A program made the translations under genes and the position numbers. Of a DNA stretch of 64,000 nt, positions 10,301-18,162 are shown in pieces. Numbering within the stretch: the first letter of the stretch is position 1; every line of letters begins with the position of its first letter. The stretch lies in contig NZ_RBKT01000001.1 of the NCBI RefSeq assembly GCF_003633685.1, positions 3,472,001-3,536,000 of the forward strand. The letters run 5' to 3'. The notes beneath the pieces are model-generated. The model did not search any database, had not been told where the DNA came from, and was given only the letters and a program-made list of their open reading frames with translations. The DNA comes from Micromonospora pisi (GTDB lineage Bacteria; Actinomycetota; Actinomycetes; Mycobacteriales; Micromonosporaceae).

Positions 10301-11510
10301 CCCCGTCGTTGTCTCCATTACTCAGAGACGTGTCCTTGAGGGCCTCGATCTTGAGCCCTTCATCGTTGGCGCCCTTCCACACCCCGGTCGCGGCGTCCCG
10401 AACCAGGCTCGTCGACGAGCCGCCCCACACCAGCGTCGCGTTATCCGGGGAGAACCAACACAGGTCGCCCGTCGTGCCACCGTCGTCTGCACACGAACGG
10501 TACGACCGCTCGATGTAACCGACCTGCAGATCCCAACCGTCACCCACCCACGACGCCTGGCTGTTACGGGCCAGCGTCCGCCCATCAACCGAACCCGACG
10601 AATACCCCAACGCCAGTTCCGGTTCCAACCCGCCCGGCGAAGACGGCACCGCAAATGGGTAACTGAACCCAAAATCACCACCCTGACCACCAGCAGACCA
10701 GTCATACGTCGGAGACAACGACGTCGCCGTGAACGTGCCACCCGCTGACTCCGCCGTCGACGCCAACGCCACCACCATTGGCGCCGCCCCCGACTCCCCC
10801 GCAACAGACGACTCGACAGCCGGGTCGCCACCGACCGCCACGCTGCCCGACACCACACCGGCCCGGTTCACCGAGTCCAACGGCGTCTGCACCTGACACA
10901 CCGGCTCCGCCGGGGTATCCAACACACACGCCGGCAACCCCACCAACCGCAACCGCTGCCCGTAATCGGCCCCAAACGCGTTGGTGAACTGCCCGTAGTC
11001 GACGCTCAGCTTCACCGGCCCGGACCGGCCCACCCCGTCCGCACGCGACAGCGCCAACACCACCCCAGGCACACCCGCAGCCCGCGCCACAGCACCGTCG
11101 ACGACACGCGTCCTCACTGTTGCCGGCCCCGACAGCCCGGCCGCGCGGCCCCGTCGGGACAGGTCATCGACCACCACCTCCGGCGCGATCGACACCGGCA
11201 ACCCGCCCACCGTCGCCGGCGTCCCTGACACCGGTACGTCCGCCACACCCGCCGACGGCAACGCCGTTCGATCCACTGCCTTGATGGCAGCCCCGTCGGA
11301 ATCCGCACGAGTCGGCTTCACCGGCTCCACCGGCCGCACCGGAACGGACTCCTCCGCCGCCGTACCCGAACCAGACGGCTTCGGTGCCGCCTGCGCCGGC
11401 ACGAACGGCACCACCGACACCGCCATCACCACCGTGGTCGCCAACACCCCACGCCTCGCCCACCGGTACACCCGGGAAAAAACCCGCGACGACCCCACAC
11501 CAGCGAACAC
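3944..11510 (-). CDS. Secreted RHS polymorphic toxin, interrupted by a frameshift
   Basis: Two overlapping frames make one gene of about 2521 residues if one base is removed from the G6 tract at 9932-9937. The start is GTG 11508-11510, with GGGGAGG five bases upstream; it puts a Sec signal peptide (basic VYRWARRG, hydrophobic core, cleavage near AQAA) at the N-terminus. Domain order: actinobacterial RHS N-region (to about residue 525), a domain with six ricin-type lectin repeats (about 835-1095), YD/RHS repeats (about 1270-2040), RHS core ending GRFISVDPVIDTADPQQ (about 2055-2100), Hint (2245-2390) and a deaminase-like toxin (2391-2521). RHS shells enclose a C-terminal toxin for contact-type competition; the Sec signal suggests export without a type VI system. 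As sequenced, translation of the N-terminal frame stops at 9660. Immunity gene follows. Confidence 0.88.
4339..4773 (-). other. Hint (pre-toxin autoprotease) domain
   Basis: Begins with the nucleophile-type motif CHSFAPGTKVVLANG, continues through TTQHHPFWS (the TxxH box) and ends VLVHNC. This is the Hedgehog/intein fold used in polymorphic toxins to release the C-terminal toxin by self-cleavage. The terminal His-Asn-Cys fits cleavage or splicing chemistry at the toxin boundary. Because there is no downstream extein other than the toxin, it acts as a releasing protease rather than a true intein. Confidence 0.85.
8230..9000 (-). repeat. Ricin-type beta-trefoil lectin repeats inside the RHS gene
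   Basis: Six tandem units of about 42 codons, each with a G-R/K-C-L motif (GRCLEAAGN, GRCLDIANQ, GRCLDIVSA, NRCLEVSGT, GKCLDVING, GRCLAGGQA) and a closing QxW/QGW/QRW-like motif (GQVWQ, NQRWV, SQIWQ, GQGWE, SQVWQ, SQLWA). The units correspond to two beta-trefoils. Ricin-B domains bind carbohydrate, so this part may anchor the exported shell to cell-wall or surface glycans; that is inference. Confidence 0.85.
9932..9937 (-). other. G6 tract at the RHS frame break
   Basis: The plus strand has six C bases here (G6 in the coding direction). With six G the N-terminal frame reads P-W-G-A-G-G-V-R and terminates at 9660. With five G it reads P-W-G-R-V-E-F-D-K and joins the 2000-codon downstream frame. 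Both flanks are clearly coding for the same RHS family. The cause may be a homopolymer sequencing error, a real mutation or slippage. Confidence 0.85.
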
Positions 11511-11875
11511 GTGGTCCTCCCCAGGACAACACCAACGATCAATGAAAGCCATCGAACGCTAGAGATCCAGACCACCAACCGTCAATACCCAATCACAAAT
11601 AGTAAGGACGGGTTGATCGTTAATGGACAAAAGACCGACGACGATCACTAAACGTGTCGGAGTGATGGACAATTCGAATACGGCAGCCTGGGCACAGCGG
11701 CGTTTGATCAGAGGCTCCCCCCGACCGGACACGCCGCGCCAAGGTCGCCCACTCCCGGAAGCGGCGGACCATTGCGGTCGCCCTCACCTGGCAATTCACG
11801 ACCACCACGGCCGGACCTACCGCCTCCGAGCCCCGGGACCTGGGCTGTTACGACGACGAGTAGTAGGCTTAGTTC
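11511..11875. other. Divergent intergenic region, RHS to blaI
   Basis: 365 bases between the RHS start and the BlaI-type gene. The stretch at about 11575-11690 is AT-rich and probably holds the RHS promoter, but no confident -35/-10 pair stands out. A small forward ORF (11623-11892) overlaps the BlaI gene start and lacks a ribosome site; it is not accepted. The right end holds the BlaI-type operator at 11849. Confidence 0.5.
11849..11865. promoter_or_regulatory. BlaI-type operator, copy 1
   Basis: TACGAC-GACGA-GTAGTA, a 17-bp dyad with 6-bp arms and a 5-bp spacer, ends 10 bases before the GTG of the BlaI-type gene. Spacing and sequence match the two copies upstream of cydA. BlaI/MecI proteins bind dyads containing TAC/GTA half sites, including in mycobacteria, so this is most simply the autoregulatory operator. 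Confidence 0.7.
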
Positions 11876-12271
11876 GTGACGCGACTGGGTGACCTCGAAC
11901 GTGCGGTGATGGACGTCCTCTGGGACCGGGCCGCCGCCCCACGCGCCGGCGCGGAGAGCGCCACCGGGGTCACCGTACGGGAGGTCGCCGAGGCGCTCAG
12001 CGACCGCGAGTTGGCGTACACGACCGTGATGACCGTGCTTGACCGGCTCGCCGGCAAGGGCATGGTCGAGCGGGAGCGGGAGGGCCGGGCCTGGAGTTAC
12101 CGGCCGGCGGCCACCCGGGAGGCACACATCGCCCGGCTGATGTTGGACGCGCTCGACCTGGCCGGCAGCCGGGACGCCGCCCTGGTGCGGTTCGCCCGGT
12201 CGGTGACCGGCAACGAGGCCGAGGTGCTGCGGGCGGCCCTGACCGACGAGGCCGCGGACCGGCAGGGCTAG
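11876..12271 (+). CDS. BlaI/MecI/CopY-type winged-helix repressor
   Basis: A 131-residue protein from GTG 11876, with no clear Shine-Dalgarno, so it may be leaderless. The BlaI fold is clear: LGDLERAVMDVLW, then VTVREVAEAL, then AYTTVMTVLDRLAGKGMVER with an R-A-W-S-Y wing. In staphylococci BlaI represses beta-lactamase and is cleaved after its membrane sensor fires; in mycobacteria the orthologue controls wider targets. The M56 peptidase gene follows after four bases, the standard blaI-blaR pairing. The operator copies upstream of this gene and of cydA suggest it controls respiration genes here (inference). Confidence 0.92.
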   Translation: MTRLGDLERAVMDVLWDRAAAPRAGAESATGVTVREVAEALSDRELAYTTVMTVLDRLAGKGMVEREREGRAWSYRPAATREAHIARLMLDALDLAGSRDAALVRFARSVTGNEAEVLRAALTDEAADRQG

Positions 12272-12275
12272 GGCC

Positions 12276-13181
12276 ATGACGTACGCCGCTCACCTCGTCG
12301 GTACGGCCGTGGCGTGCTACCTCCTCGCCATGGTGCTGCTCCGCTCCACCTGGACCTGGCGCAGCCCTCGGGTGGCGATCATTTCCTGGCAGGCGATCGG
12401 CCTCGCCCTCGGACTGTGCGCGATCGGGCTGCCGATGTCGATCGGGCTGGCGCCGTACCACGAGGGGCTTGGCGATTCGCTGCTGCACCTGGGCCGCGAC
12501 CTGCTCCACGGCACCCTTCCCGCCGGGCTCGGGGTGACCCAGCTCGCCCTGGTCGGGGTCGGTTTCGGGGTTGCCACCGCCCTGCTCGGCTCGACCGTAC
12601 GCGGCCTGGTCAGCGCCGTACGCGCGCAGACCCGGCACCGGCAGTTGCTGGACCTGGTCGGTCGGGACGATCCGGCCGCCCCGGGCGCGCTGGTGCTCGA
12701 CCATCCGAGTGCGGCGGCGTACTGCCTGCCCGGGATGCGACCGACCGTGGTGGTCAGCGCCGGCACCCTGGACCTGCTGGACCGGACCGAACTCGCGGCG
12801 GTGCTGACGCACGAGCGGGCACACGCCGACGAGCGGCACGACCTGGTGCTGCTGCCGTTCAGCGCGCTCTGCCGGGCGCTGCCCCTGGTGGGTTGGCTGC
12901 GCCGGGCGTCGGAGACGGTGGCCCTGCTGGTGGAGATGCGGGCCGACGACAAGGCCCGGCAACTGCACGCGGAGGGGCCGTTGGCGAACGCGCTGCTCCG
13001 GTTCGCGACCGCCGGATCGCGGGTCGCCCCGGCCGGCGCCCTCGGCCTCGCCGACGCGCACCTGGACGCCCGGGTGCAACGGCTGCTGGTTGTCGGACCC
13101 CGCCCGTGGCTGCGTGGCCTGGCCAGCCTGGCCGTCGCGACGACCCTGGTGGCCCTGCCGGTGACGCTCTTCTTCGCCTGA
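12276..13181 (+). CDS. M56-family (BlaR1/MecR1-like) membrane metallopeptidase
   Basis: A 301-residue protein with hydrophobic segments at about 5-22, 33-57, 84-104 and 282-300. The zinc protease motif is HERAH at 179-183 within LAAVLTHERAHADERHDL. In BlaR1/MecR1 this domain lies in the cytoplasm and triggers repressor loss; those proteins add an extracellular penicillin-binding sensor, which is absent here. The signal is therefore unlikely to be a beta-lactam sensed by that domain. It lies four bases after the BlaI-type gene. Substrate assignment to the repressor is by analogy. Confidence 0.88.
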   Translation: MTYAAHLVGTAVACYLLAMVLLRSTWTWRSPRVAIISWQAIGLALGLCAIGLPMSIGLAPYHEGLGDSLLHLGRDLLHGTLPAGLGVTQLALVGVGFGVATALLGSTVRGLVSAVRAQTRHRQLLDLVGRDDPAAPGALVLDHPSAAAYCLPGMRPTVVVSAGTLDLLDRTELAAVLTHERAHADERHDLVLLPFSALCRALPLVGWLRRASETVALLVEMRADDKARQLHAEGPLANALLRFATAGSRVAPAGALGLADAHLDARVQRLLVVGPRPWLRGLASLAVATTLVALPVTLFFA

Positions 13182-13199
13182 CGAACGCCAACACCCCGC

Positions 13200-14060
13200 T
13201 CAGCTCGACGGCACCGGGTGACCGACGACGATCTCGGCGAGACGCCGCGGGTGTTCCAGGAAGGCGAAGTGTCCGGTCTCGGGCAGGATGATCGGTTCCA
13301 CGCCCAGCGCCTGCGCGGTACGCGCCCGCTCGTCGGGCCGGGACCAGTCCTGTTCGCCGTAGACCAGGGTCACCGGCGCGGTGACGCTGCCGTACATCTC
13401 ACGGGCGGCGCTCCATGAGCGCCAGTTCAGGTAGACGTTCCGTTCGACGTAGTGGAAGCCGGGGCGTTTGAGGGTGGCGTCGAACTCATCGAGCAGCGGT
13501 TCGGGGACCTTCTTTCCCTCCGCCAGGCCGCCCTGCATGATGTGGCTGGTGACGGACTTGTTCTCGGCGGCGCCGAGCGCCGGTCCCACCACCGGCAGCG
13601 CCACGCCACCGAGGATGACATCGGCCAGTCGGTTGCCGCGCCGGATTCCGTCGGCGAACCGGGTGTCGTAGTCGTAGGGGTTCGAGGCGACGACCCGGGC
13701 GACCGACTGCGGTATCTGGCTGGCGACGGTGAGCGCCAGTACGGCGCCGATCGAGTCACCGACCATGGTCACGTCCCGCAGGCCGAGCTTCGTGATCGTG
13801 TCAATGACGCCGCGTCGCAGGTAGGGCTCGTCGTACTCGACGGTGGTGGGCTTCGACGAGCGGCCGTGGCCGGGCAGGTCCAGGACGTAGACCGTGTAGT
13901 TGCGCGCCAGCATCGGGATGACGTCGACGAAGTATTCGAGCTGGGTCCGGATCGTGTGCAGCAGCACCAGTGGCGGTCCGGAGCCGGCTCGGAGATACCG
14001 CACGGTGCGCTCGGAATCGAGTTGTAGGTCGGCGGCTTCGCCGAGTTCGTCGATGTGCAT
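13200..14060 (-). CDS. Alpha/beta hydrolase
   Basis: A 286-residue cytoplasmic alpha/beta hydrolase. The oxyanion region is PPLVLLHTIRTQ, the strand-4 motif LDLPGHGRSSKP, the nucleophile elbow GDSIGA (Ser), the probable acid in GEQDWSRPDE and the catalytic His in ETGHFAFLEHP. The set is typical of epoxide-hydrolase/dienelactone-like enzymes; the substrate is unknown. It converges on the M56 gene (18 bases apart) and diverges from cydA, with two BlaI-type operators 48-90 bases upstream of its ATG. It could therefore be a further target of that repressor. Confidence 0.85.
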   Translation of the reverse strand: MHIDELGEAADLQLDSERTVRYLRAGSGPPLVLLHTIRTQLEYFVDVIPMLARNYTVYVLDLPGHGRSSKPTTVEYDEPYLRRGVIDTITKLGLRDVTMVGDSIGAVLALTVASQIPQSVARVVASNPYDYDTRFADGIRRGNRLADVILGGVALPVVGPALGAAENKSVTSHIMQGGLAEGKKVPEPLLDEFDATLKRPGFHYVERNVYLNWRSWSAAREMYGSVTAPVTLVYGEQDWSRPDERARTAQALGVEPIILPETGHFAFLEHPRRLAEIVVGHPVPSS

Positions 14061-14107
14061 GGCGTGGGTTCCCCGGCACGGGCGACGACAAAACGCCGCT
14101 CGCTATC

Positions 14108-14150
14108 TACTACCGAGTGTCGTAGGCTCAAGTTACTACTGCCCGTAGTA
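14108..14150. promoter_or_regulatory. Two BlaI-type operators between hydrolase and cydA
   Basis: TACTAC-CGAGT-GTCGTA at 14108-14124 and TACTAC-TGCCC-GTAGTA at 14134-14150. Both are 17-bp dyads with the same arms and 5-bp spacer as the copy before the BlaI gene; the second is perfectly symmetric. Their starts are 26 bases apart, 2.5 helical turns. The interval serves both the leftward hydrolase and rightward cydA. Confidence 0.75.
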
Positions 14151-14157
14151 GAGATAG

Positions 14158-14170
14158 GTAGCGAAGCTAC
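14158..14170. promoter_or_regulatory. GTAGC-GAA-GCTAC palindrome before cydA
   Basis: A perfect 5-bp dyad with a 3-base centre, 7 bases downstream of the second BlaI-type operator and about 45 bases before the cydA start. It may be a transcript hairpin or a site for a second regulator. Nothing decides between these. Confidence 0.35.
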
Positions 14171-14215
14171 GTGTAGGCTCGCTATGAGATGTGAGCCGAC
14201 ATGTTTGGGGATGGC

Positions 14216-15472
14216 ATGGACGCACTCCTGATCGCCCGCCTTCAGTTCGCCACCACCACCTCCATCCACTTCCTGTTCGTGCTGGTCACCCTGGGACTGG
14301 TCACGATGCTGGTCTACCTGCAGACCGCCTGGGCGATCACCGGGAAGGCCGAGTACGAACGCCTGACCCAGTTCTGGGGCACGCTCTACCTGATCAACTA
14401 CGCGCTCGGGATCGCCACCGGGATCGTGATGGAGTTCCAGTTCGGACTGAACTGGAGCGGCCTGTCGCGGTACGTCGGCAACGTCTTCGGCGCACCACTG
14501 GCGATCGAGACACTCGCCGCCTTCTTCCTCGAATCCACCTTCCTCGGGATGTGGATCTTCGGCTGGCACCGGCTGCGGCGCGGGGTGCACCTGGCGCTGA
14601 TCTGGGGCGTCGCGATCACCGCGTACGCCTCCGCGTACTGGGTGCTGGTGGCGAACTCCTGGCTCCAGAACCCGGTCGGCTACCGGCTGGAGAACGGTGT
14701 CGCGCACCTCACCGACTTCGCCGCCCTCCTGACCAACCCCACCCTCGGCATGGCGTTCGGGCACGTGGTCAGCGCGGCCGTACTCACCGGCGGACTGCTG
14801 ATGGCCGGGATCAGCGCATACCAGCTCATCCGCCGTACGCCCGACTACGCCCTGTTCCGCCGGTCACTGCGGATCGGTCTGGTCACCGCCGCGCTCGCCA
14901 GCACGATGGTGATGGGCTTCGGCTTCTCCCAGTTCGGAGCGGTCGGCGGCGTCCAGCCGACCAAGTACGGCGGCGACGCCGAGAAATCCGCGATCGTCTC
15001 GGACTGGACCACCCGGTTCGGGCCGGGCGACTACACCCCGCCCGCCTGGAGCAACGCGGCGCTCGGCTTCATGATCCTGATCGGCTTCGCGCTCGCCTGG
15101 AGCTGGCTGCTGCTGCCGCTGCTCTTCCGGGACTGGATCATCCGGTTGCGGTTCCCGCTCTACCTGCTGCTGATCGCGATACCGCTGCCATTCGTCGCCG
15201 GCATCCTCGGCTGGCTCGCCCGCGAAGGCGGACGCCAACCCTGGGCGGCGTACGGCCTGCTCAAGGTCGAGGACGCGGTCACCCCGATCTCCAGCGGCGT
15301 GCTGCTCACCTCGCTCATCGGCTTCGCCGTCCTGCTCGGCGCCCTCGCGGTCACCAACTGGACGTTGCTCGCCCGTCGTGCCCACCGGGGCGCCCACGAC
15401 CTCGCCCTCGGCCGACCCCCGCACTCCACCGACGAGTCCGGCGCACGGCCCAACCACGTCCTGGCCGGTTAG
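14216..15472 (+). CDS. cydA: Cytochrome bd oxidase subunit I
   Basis: A 418-residue multi-pass membrane protein that, with CydB, oxidises quinol and reduces oxygen with high affinity without pumping protons. ATG 14216 is chosen because MDALLIARLQFATT is the usual CydA start and GGGGA precedes it; an in-frame ATG at 14201 is possible. Conserved features include the N-terminal His in SIHFLFV, a further His in FGHVVSA, and GGRQPWAAYGLL. The Q-loop is short, as in Gram-positive enzymes. cydB follows after nine bases and cydD and cydC complete the operon. BlaI-type operators lie upstream. Confidence 0.96.
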   Translation: MDALLIARLQFATTTSIHFLFVLVTLGLVTMLVYLQTAWAITGKAEYERLTQFWGTLYLINYALGIATGIVMEFQFGLNWSGLSRYVGNVFGAPLAIETLAAFFLESTFLGMWIFGWHRLRRGVHLALIWGVAITAYASAYWVLVANSWLQNPVGYRLENGVAHLTDFAALLTNPTLGMAFGHVVSAAVLTGGLLMAGISAYQLIRRTPDYALFRRSLRIGLVTAALASTMVMGFGFSQFGAVGGVQPTKYGGDAEKSAIVSDWTTRFGPGDYTPPAWSNAALGFMILIGFALAWSWLLLPLLFRDWIIRLRFPLYLLLIAIPLPFVAGILGWLAREGGRQPWAAYGLLKVEDAVTPISSGVLLTSLIGFAVLLGALAVTNWTLLARRAHRGAHDLALGRPPHSTDESGARPNHVLAG

Positions 15473-15481
15473 GAGAGCACG

Positions 15482-16489
15482 ATGGAGATCTTCTGGTACG
15501 CCCTGCTCGGCCTCTTCCTCACCAGCTACCTCGTGCTCGCCGGCTACGACTACGGCGTCGGCCTGCTGCTCGCCGGCGCCGACAATGAGCAGTCACGTCG
15601 ACGGGCGCTCACCGCACTCGGCCCGTTCTTCCTCGGCAACGAGGTCTGGCTGGTCGCCGCCGTCGGCATCCTCTTCGGTGCCTTCCCGATGCTGGAGGGC
15701 GAACTCCTCTCCGGCCTCTACCCGGCCGTGGTCACCGCACTGGCCGGGGTGATCCTGGTCACCGCCGGAGTGCAGCTGCGCAGCCGACCGGTCAGCGCCG
15801 CCGGACGGACCCGCTGGGACCGGGTCGTCGTCACCGGCAGCGCGCTCGCCACGCTGGGCTGGGGCGCCGTCCTCGCCGGTCTGCTCCAGGGAGTGCCGCT
15901 GCGCGCCGACGGGCACGTCGCCGGGATCAGCCACCTCCTCACCCCGTTCGTCGCCGCCAGCGGGCTCGCCCTGGTCGGGCTGGTAGCCGTACACGGGGCG
16001 GTTTTCCTCGCCCTGCGACTGCCGGCCGGGGCCGGCGAACGCCACCACCGACTGGCCCGCCGCCTGATCCCCGCCGCGCTGGTCGCGGTCGGCGCGGCCA
16101 CCGTGCTGGGCCTGCTCTCCCACCGGGTACGCGAAACCACCCAGCAACCGGTCGCCGCGCTGCTCCTGCCACTGCTGCTCACCCTGGCGCTGGTCGCCGT
16201 CAACGGTGCGCTCACCCGGCACCGGGTCGGCCTCGCCTTCGTCGCCAGCTCCACCGCGCTCGCCCTGCCGGTGCTGCTGGTCGCGGCAAGCACCTGGCCC
16301 TACGCACTGGTCTCCAGCGTCGACCCGGCGGCGAGCCTGACTGTGATCGACGCCGCTGCCAGCACACCCACCCTGCGGCTGTTGAGCTGGCTGCTGATTC
16401 CGCTGCTGCCAGCCCTATTAGGCTTTCAGGCAATGAACTGGTGGGCGTTCCGCGGACGGATCGACGACCGGGCGCCGGTGTACTGGTGA
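15482..16489 (+). CDS. cydB: Cytochrome bd oxidase subunit II
   Basis: A 335-residue hydrophobic protein beginning MEIFWYALLGLFLTSYLVLAGYDYG, the standard CydB start, preceded by AGGAG. About eight or nine membrane spans are visible, ending LGFQAMNWWAFRGR. It pairs with CydA to form the quinol oxidase. The TGA overlaps the GTG of cydD by four bases, indicating translational coupling. Confidence 0.96.
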   Translation: MEIFWYALLGLFLTSYLVLAGYDYGVGLLLAGADNEQSRRRALTALGPFFLGNEVWLVAAVGILFGAFPMLEGELLSGLYPAVVTALAGVILVTAGVQLRSRPVSAAGRTRWDRVVVTGSALATLGWGAVLAGLLQGVPLRADGHVAGISHLLTPFVAASGLALVGLVAVHGAVFLALRLPAGAGERHHRLARRLIPAALVAVGAATVLGLLSHRVRETTQQPVAALLLPLLLTLALVAVNGALTRHRVGLAFVASSTALALPVLLVAASTWPYALVSSVDPAASLTVIDAAASTPTLRLLSWLLIPLLPALLGFQAMNWWAFRGRIDDRAPVYW

Positions 16490-18162
16490 GCCGACGCCGC
16501 CCCTTCGATCCACGGCTGCTGCGCCGGGTCCCCTCGACCCGGCGCCAGGTCGCCGTGCTCGGCGGGCTCGGCGTCCTCGCCGCCGGGCTCGTCATCGCCC
16601 AGGCGACCACCCTCGCCGACCTGCTCGCCACCGCCGCCGGTGGTCACCTCGACCGGGCCGCGCTGATCGGATTCGTCGTCGCCGTCGCCGGCCGGGCAAC
16701 CGTGCTCTGGGCGCAGGGCGCGGTCTCGGCCCGGATGGCGGCCACGGTCAAGGCGGCGCTCCGCACCGACCTGCTCGACGCGGTCGGGCAACGCGGGTCC
16801 GGCTGGCTCGCTGGTCAGCAGGCCGGACGGATCGCCACCCTCGCCGGGCGCGGGCTGGACGCCCTCGACGCGTACTTCACCGGCTACCTGCCGCAGCTCG
16901 TGCTGAGCGTGACCGTGCCGCTCGCCGTACTCGCCCGGCTCACCCTCGCGGACTGGAGTTCCGCACTGATCATCGCGGCCACCCTGCCGCTCATCCCGGT
17001 CTTCGGGGCGCTGCTCGGCTGGCAGGCCCAGGCCGCCACCGAGCGGCAGTGGCGGCGACTCAGCATGCTCGGCGGGCACTTCCTGGACATGGTCGCCGGC
17101 CTGCCGACCCTGCGCGCGTTCGGCCGGGCCCGCGCCCAGGTCGACGTGGTCCGGCGGATGGCCGACGGCCACCGGGCCGCGACCATGAAAACGCTCCGGA
17201 TCGCGTTCCTCTCCGGGCTGGTCCTCGAACTGGTCGCCACCCTCTCGGTGGCGCTGGTCGCGGTCCCGATCGGGCTGCGTCTGCTGCACGGCGGCCTGGC
17301 CCTGCAGACCGCACTGCTGGTGCTGCTGCTCGCCCCGGAGGCGTACCTGCCGCTGCGGACGGCTGGCAGCCGCTTCCACGCCAGCATGGAGGGCCTGACC
17401 GCGCTCGACGACGCCCTGACCGTGTTGGGAGGGGCCCCCTATACAACGGAATCCGATAACAAGGGGCCCTTGCTCACCCCGGGCGAGATCCGGTTCGAGG
17501 GGGTGGGGGTCGAGTACGAGCGCGGGGTCGCGCTGCGGGACGTGTCGCTGACCATCCGGCCCGGTGAACGAATCGCGGTGATCGGGCCGAGCGGGGCCGG
17601 CAAGAGCACACTGCTCGGCCTGCTCCTCGGCAACGTCGCCCCGACCAGCGGGCGGATCACCGTCGACGGGGTCGACCTCGCCACCGCCGACCTGGAACAT
17701 TGGCGCCGGCAACTGGCCTGGGTGCCGCAACGGGCACACCTCTTCGCCGCCTCGCTGACCGACAACATCCGCCTCGGCCAACCCGACGCACCGATCGACA
17801 CGGTCCGCGCGGCCGCCAGCGCCGCACTCCTCGACGACGTCCTCCGGGACCTGCCGGACGGGCTCGACACCCTGCTCGGCGAACGCGGCCACGGCCTGTC
17901 CAGCGGGCAACGACAGCGGGTCGCCCTGGCCCGCGCCTTCCTGCGGGACGCGCCGATCGTGCTCCTGGACGAACCCACCGCCCGGCTCGACGGCGGTTCC
18001 GAGGCCGCCGTACTCGCCGCCACCCGGCAGCTCGTCGCCGGCCGTACGGCCGTGCTGGTCGCCCACCGGCCGGCGCTGCTCGCCGAGGCGGACCGGGTGC
18101 TCCGGGTCGAGGACGGACGGGTGACCGAACTCACCGCCGGCCGGACGGAGGTGGCCGTATGA
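16486..18162 (+). CDS. cydD: Cytochrome bd biogenesis ABC half-transporter
   Basis: A 558-residue fused membrane/ATPase protein. GTG 16486 overlaps the cydB stop (GTGA); the frame is open further back but inside cydB. Six membrane spans fill about residues 20-305 and the nucleotide-binding domain follows: Walker A GPSGAGKST, signature LSSGQRQRVALARAF, Walker B IVLLDEPTA. CydDC exports reductant (cysteine/glutathione; recent work also implicates haem) and is needed to assemble cytochrome bd. The linker between the domains (about residues 315-330) is encoded by a GC-rich palindromic repeat, see 17428-17475. cydC overlaps by four bases. Confidence 0.93.
   Translation: MSRRRPFDPRLLRRVPSTRRQVAVLGGLGVLAAGLVIAQATTLADLLATAAGGHLDRAALIGFVVAVAGRATVLWAQGAVSARMAATVKAALRTDLLDAVGQRGSGWLAGQQAGRIATLAGRGLDALDAYFTGYLPQLVLSVTVPLAVLARLTLADWSSALIIAATLPLIPVFGALLGWQAQAATERQWRRLSMLGGHFLDMVAGLPTLRAFGRARAQVDVVRRMADGHRAATMKTLRIAFLSGLVLELVATLSVALVAVPIGLRLLHGGLALQTALLVLLLAPEAYLPLRTAGSRFHASMEGLTALDDALTVLGGAPYTTESDNKGPLLTPGEIRFEGVGVEYERGVALRDVSLTIRPGERIAVIGPSGAGKSTLLGLLLGNVAPTSGRITVDGVDLATADLEHWRRQLAWVPQRAHLFAASLTDNIRLGQPDAPIDTVRAAASAALLDDVLRDLPDGLDTLLGERGHGLSSGQRQRVALARAFLRDAPIVLLDEPTARLDGGSEAAVLAATRQLVAGRTAVLVAHRPALLAEADRVLRVEDGRVTELTAGRTEVAV
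17428..17475 (+). repeat. Palindromic repeat element inside cydD
   Basis: GGAGGGGCCCCCTATAC on the left and GATAACAAGGGGCCCTTG on the right form an imperfect hairpin around ACGGAATCC. The element translates in frame as a linker (GGAPYTTESDNKGPLL) between transmembrane and ATPase domains. It shares the GGGCCCC core, a TAT/ATA step and AAGGGGCCCTT with the hairpin downstream of galK at 54899. I believe similar palindromes are common in Micromonospora genomes, but that is recollection. Confidence 0.6.

Noticed and set aside
11623-11892. Small forward ORF before blaI
   Set aside because: It overlaps the BlaI operator and gene start, lacks a ribosome site and has an Arg/Pro/His-rich product.
11876-13181. 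Beta-lactam resistance locus
   Set aside because: No beta-lactamase or penicillin-binding protein gene is present and the M56 protein has no sensor domain.
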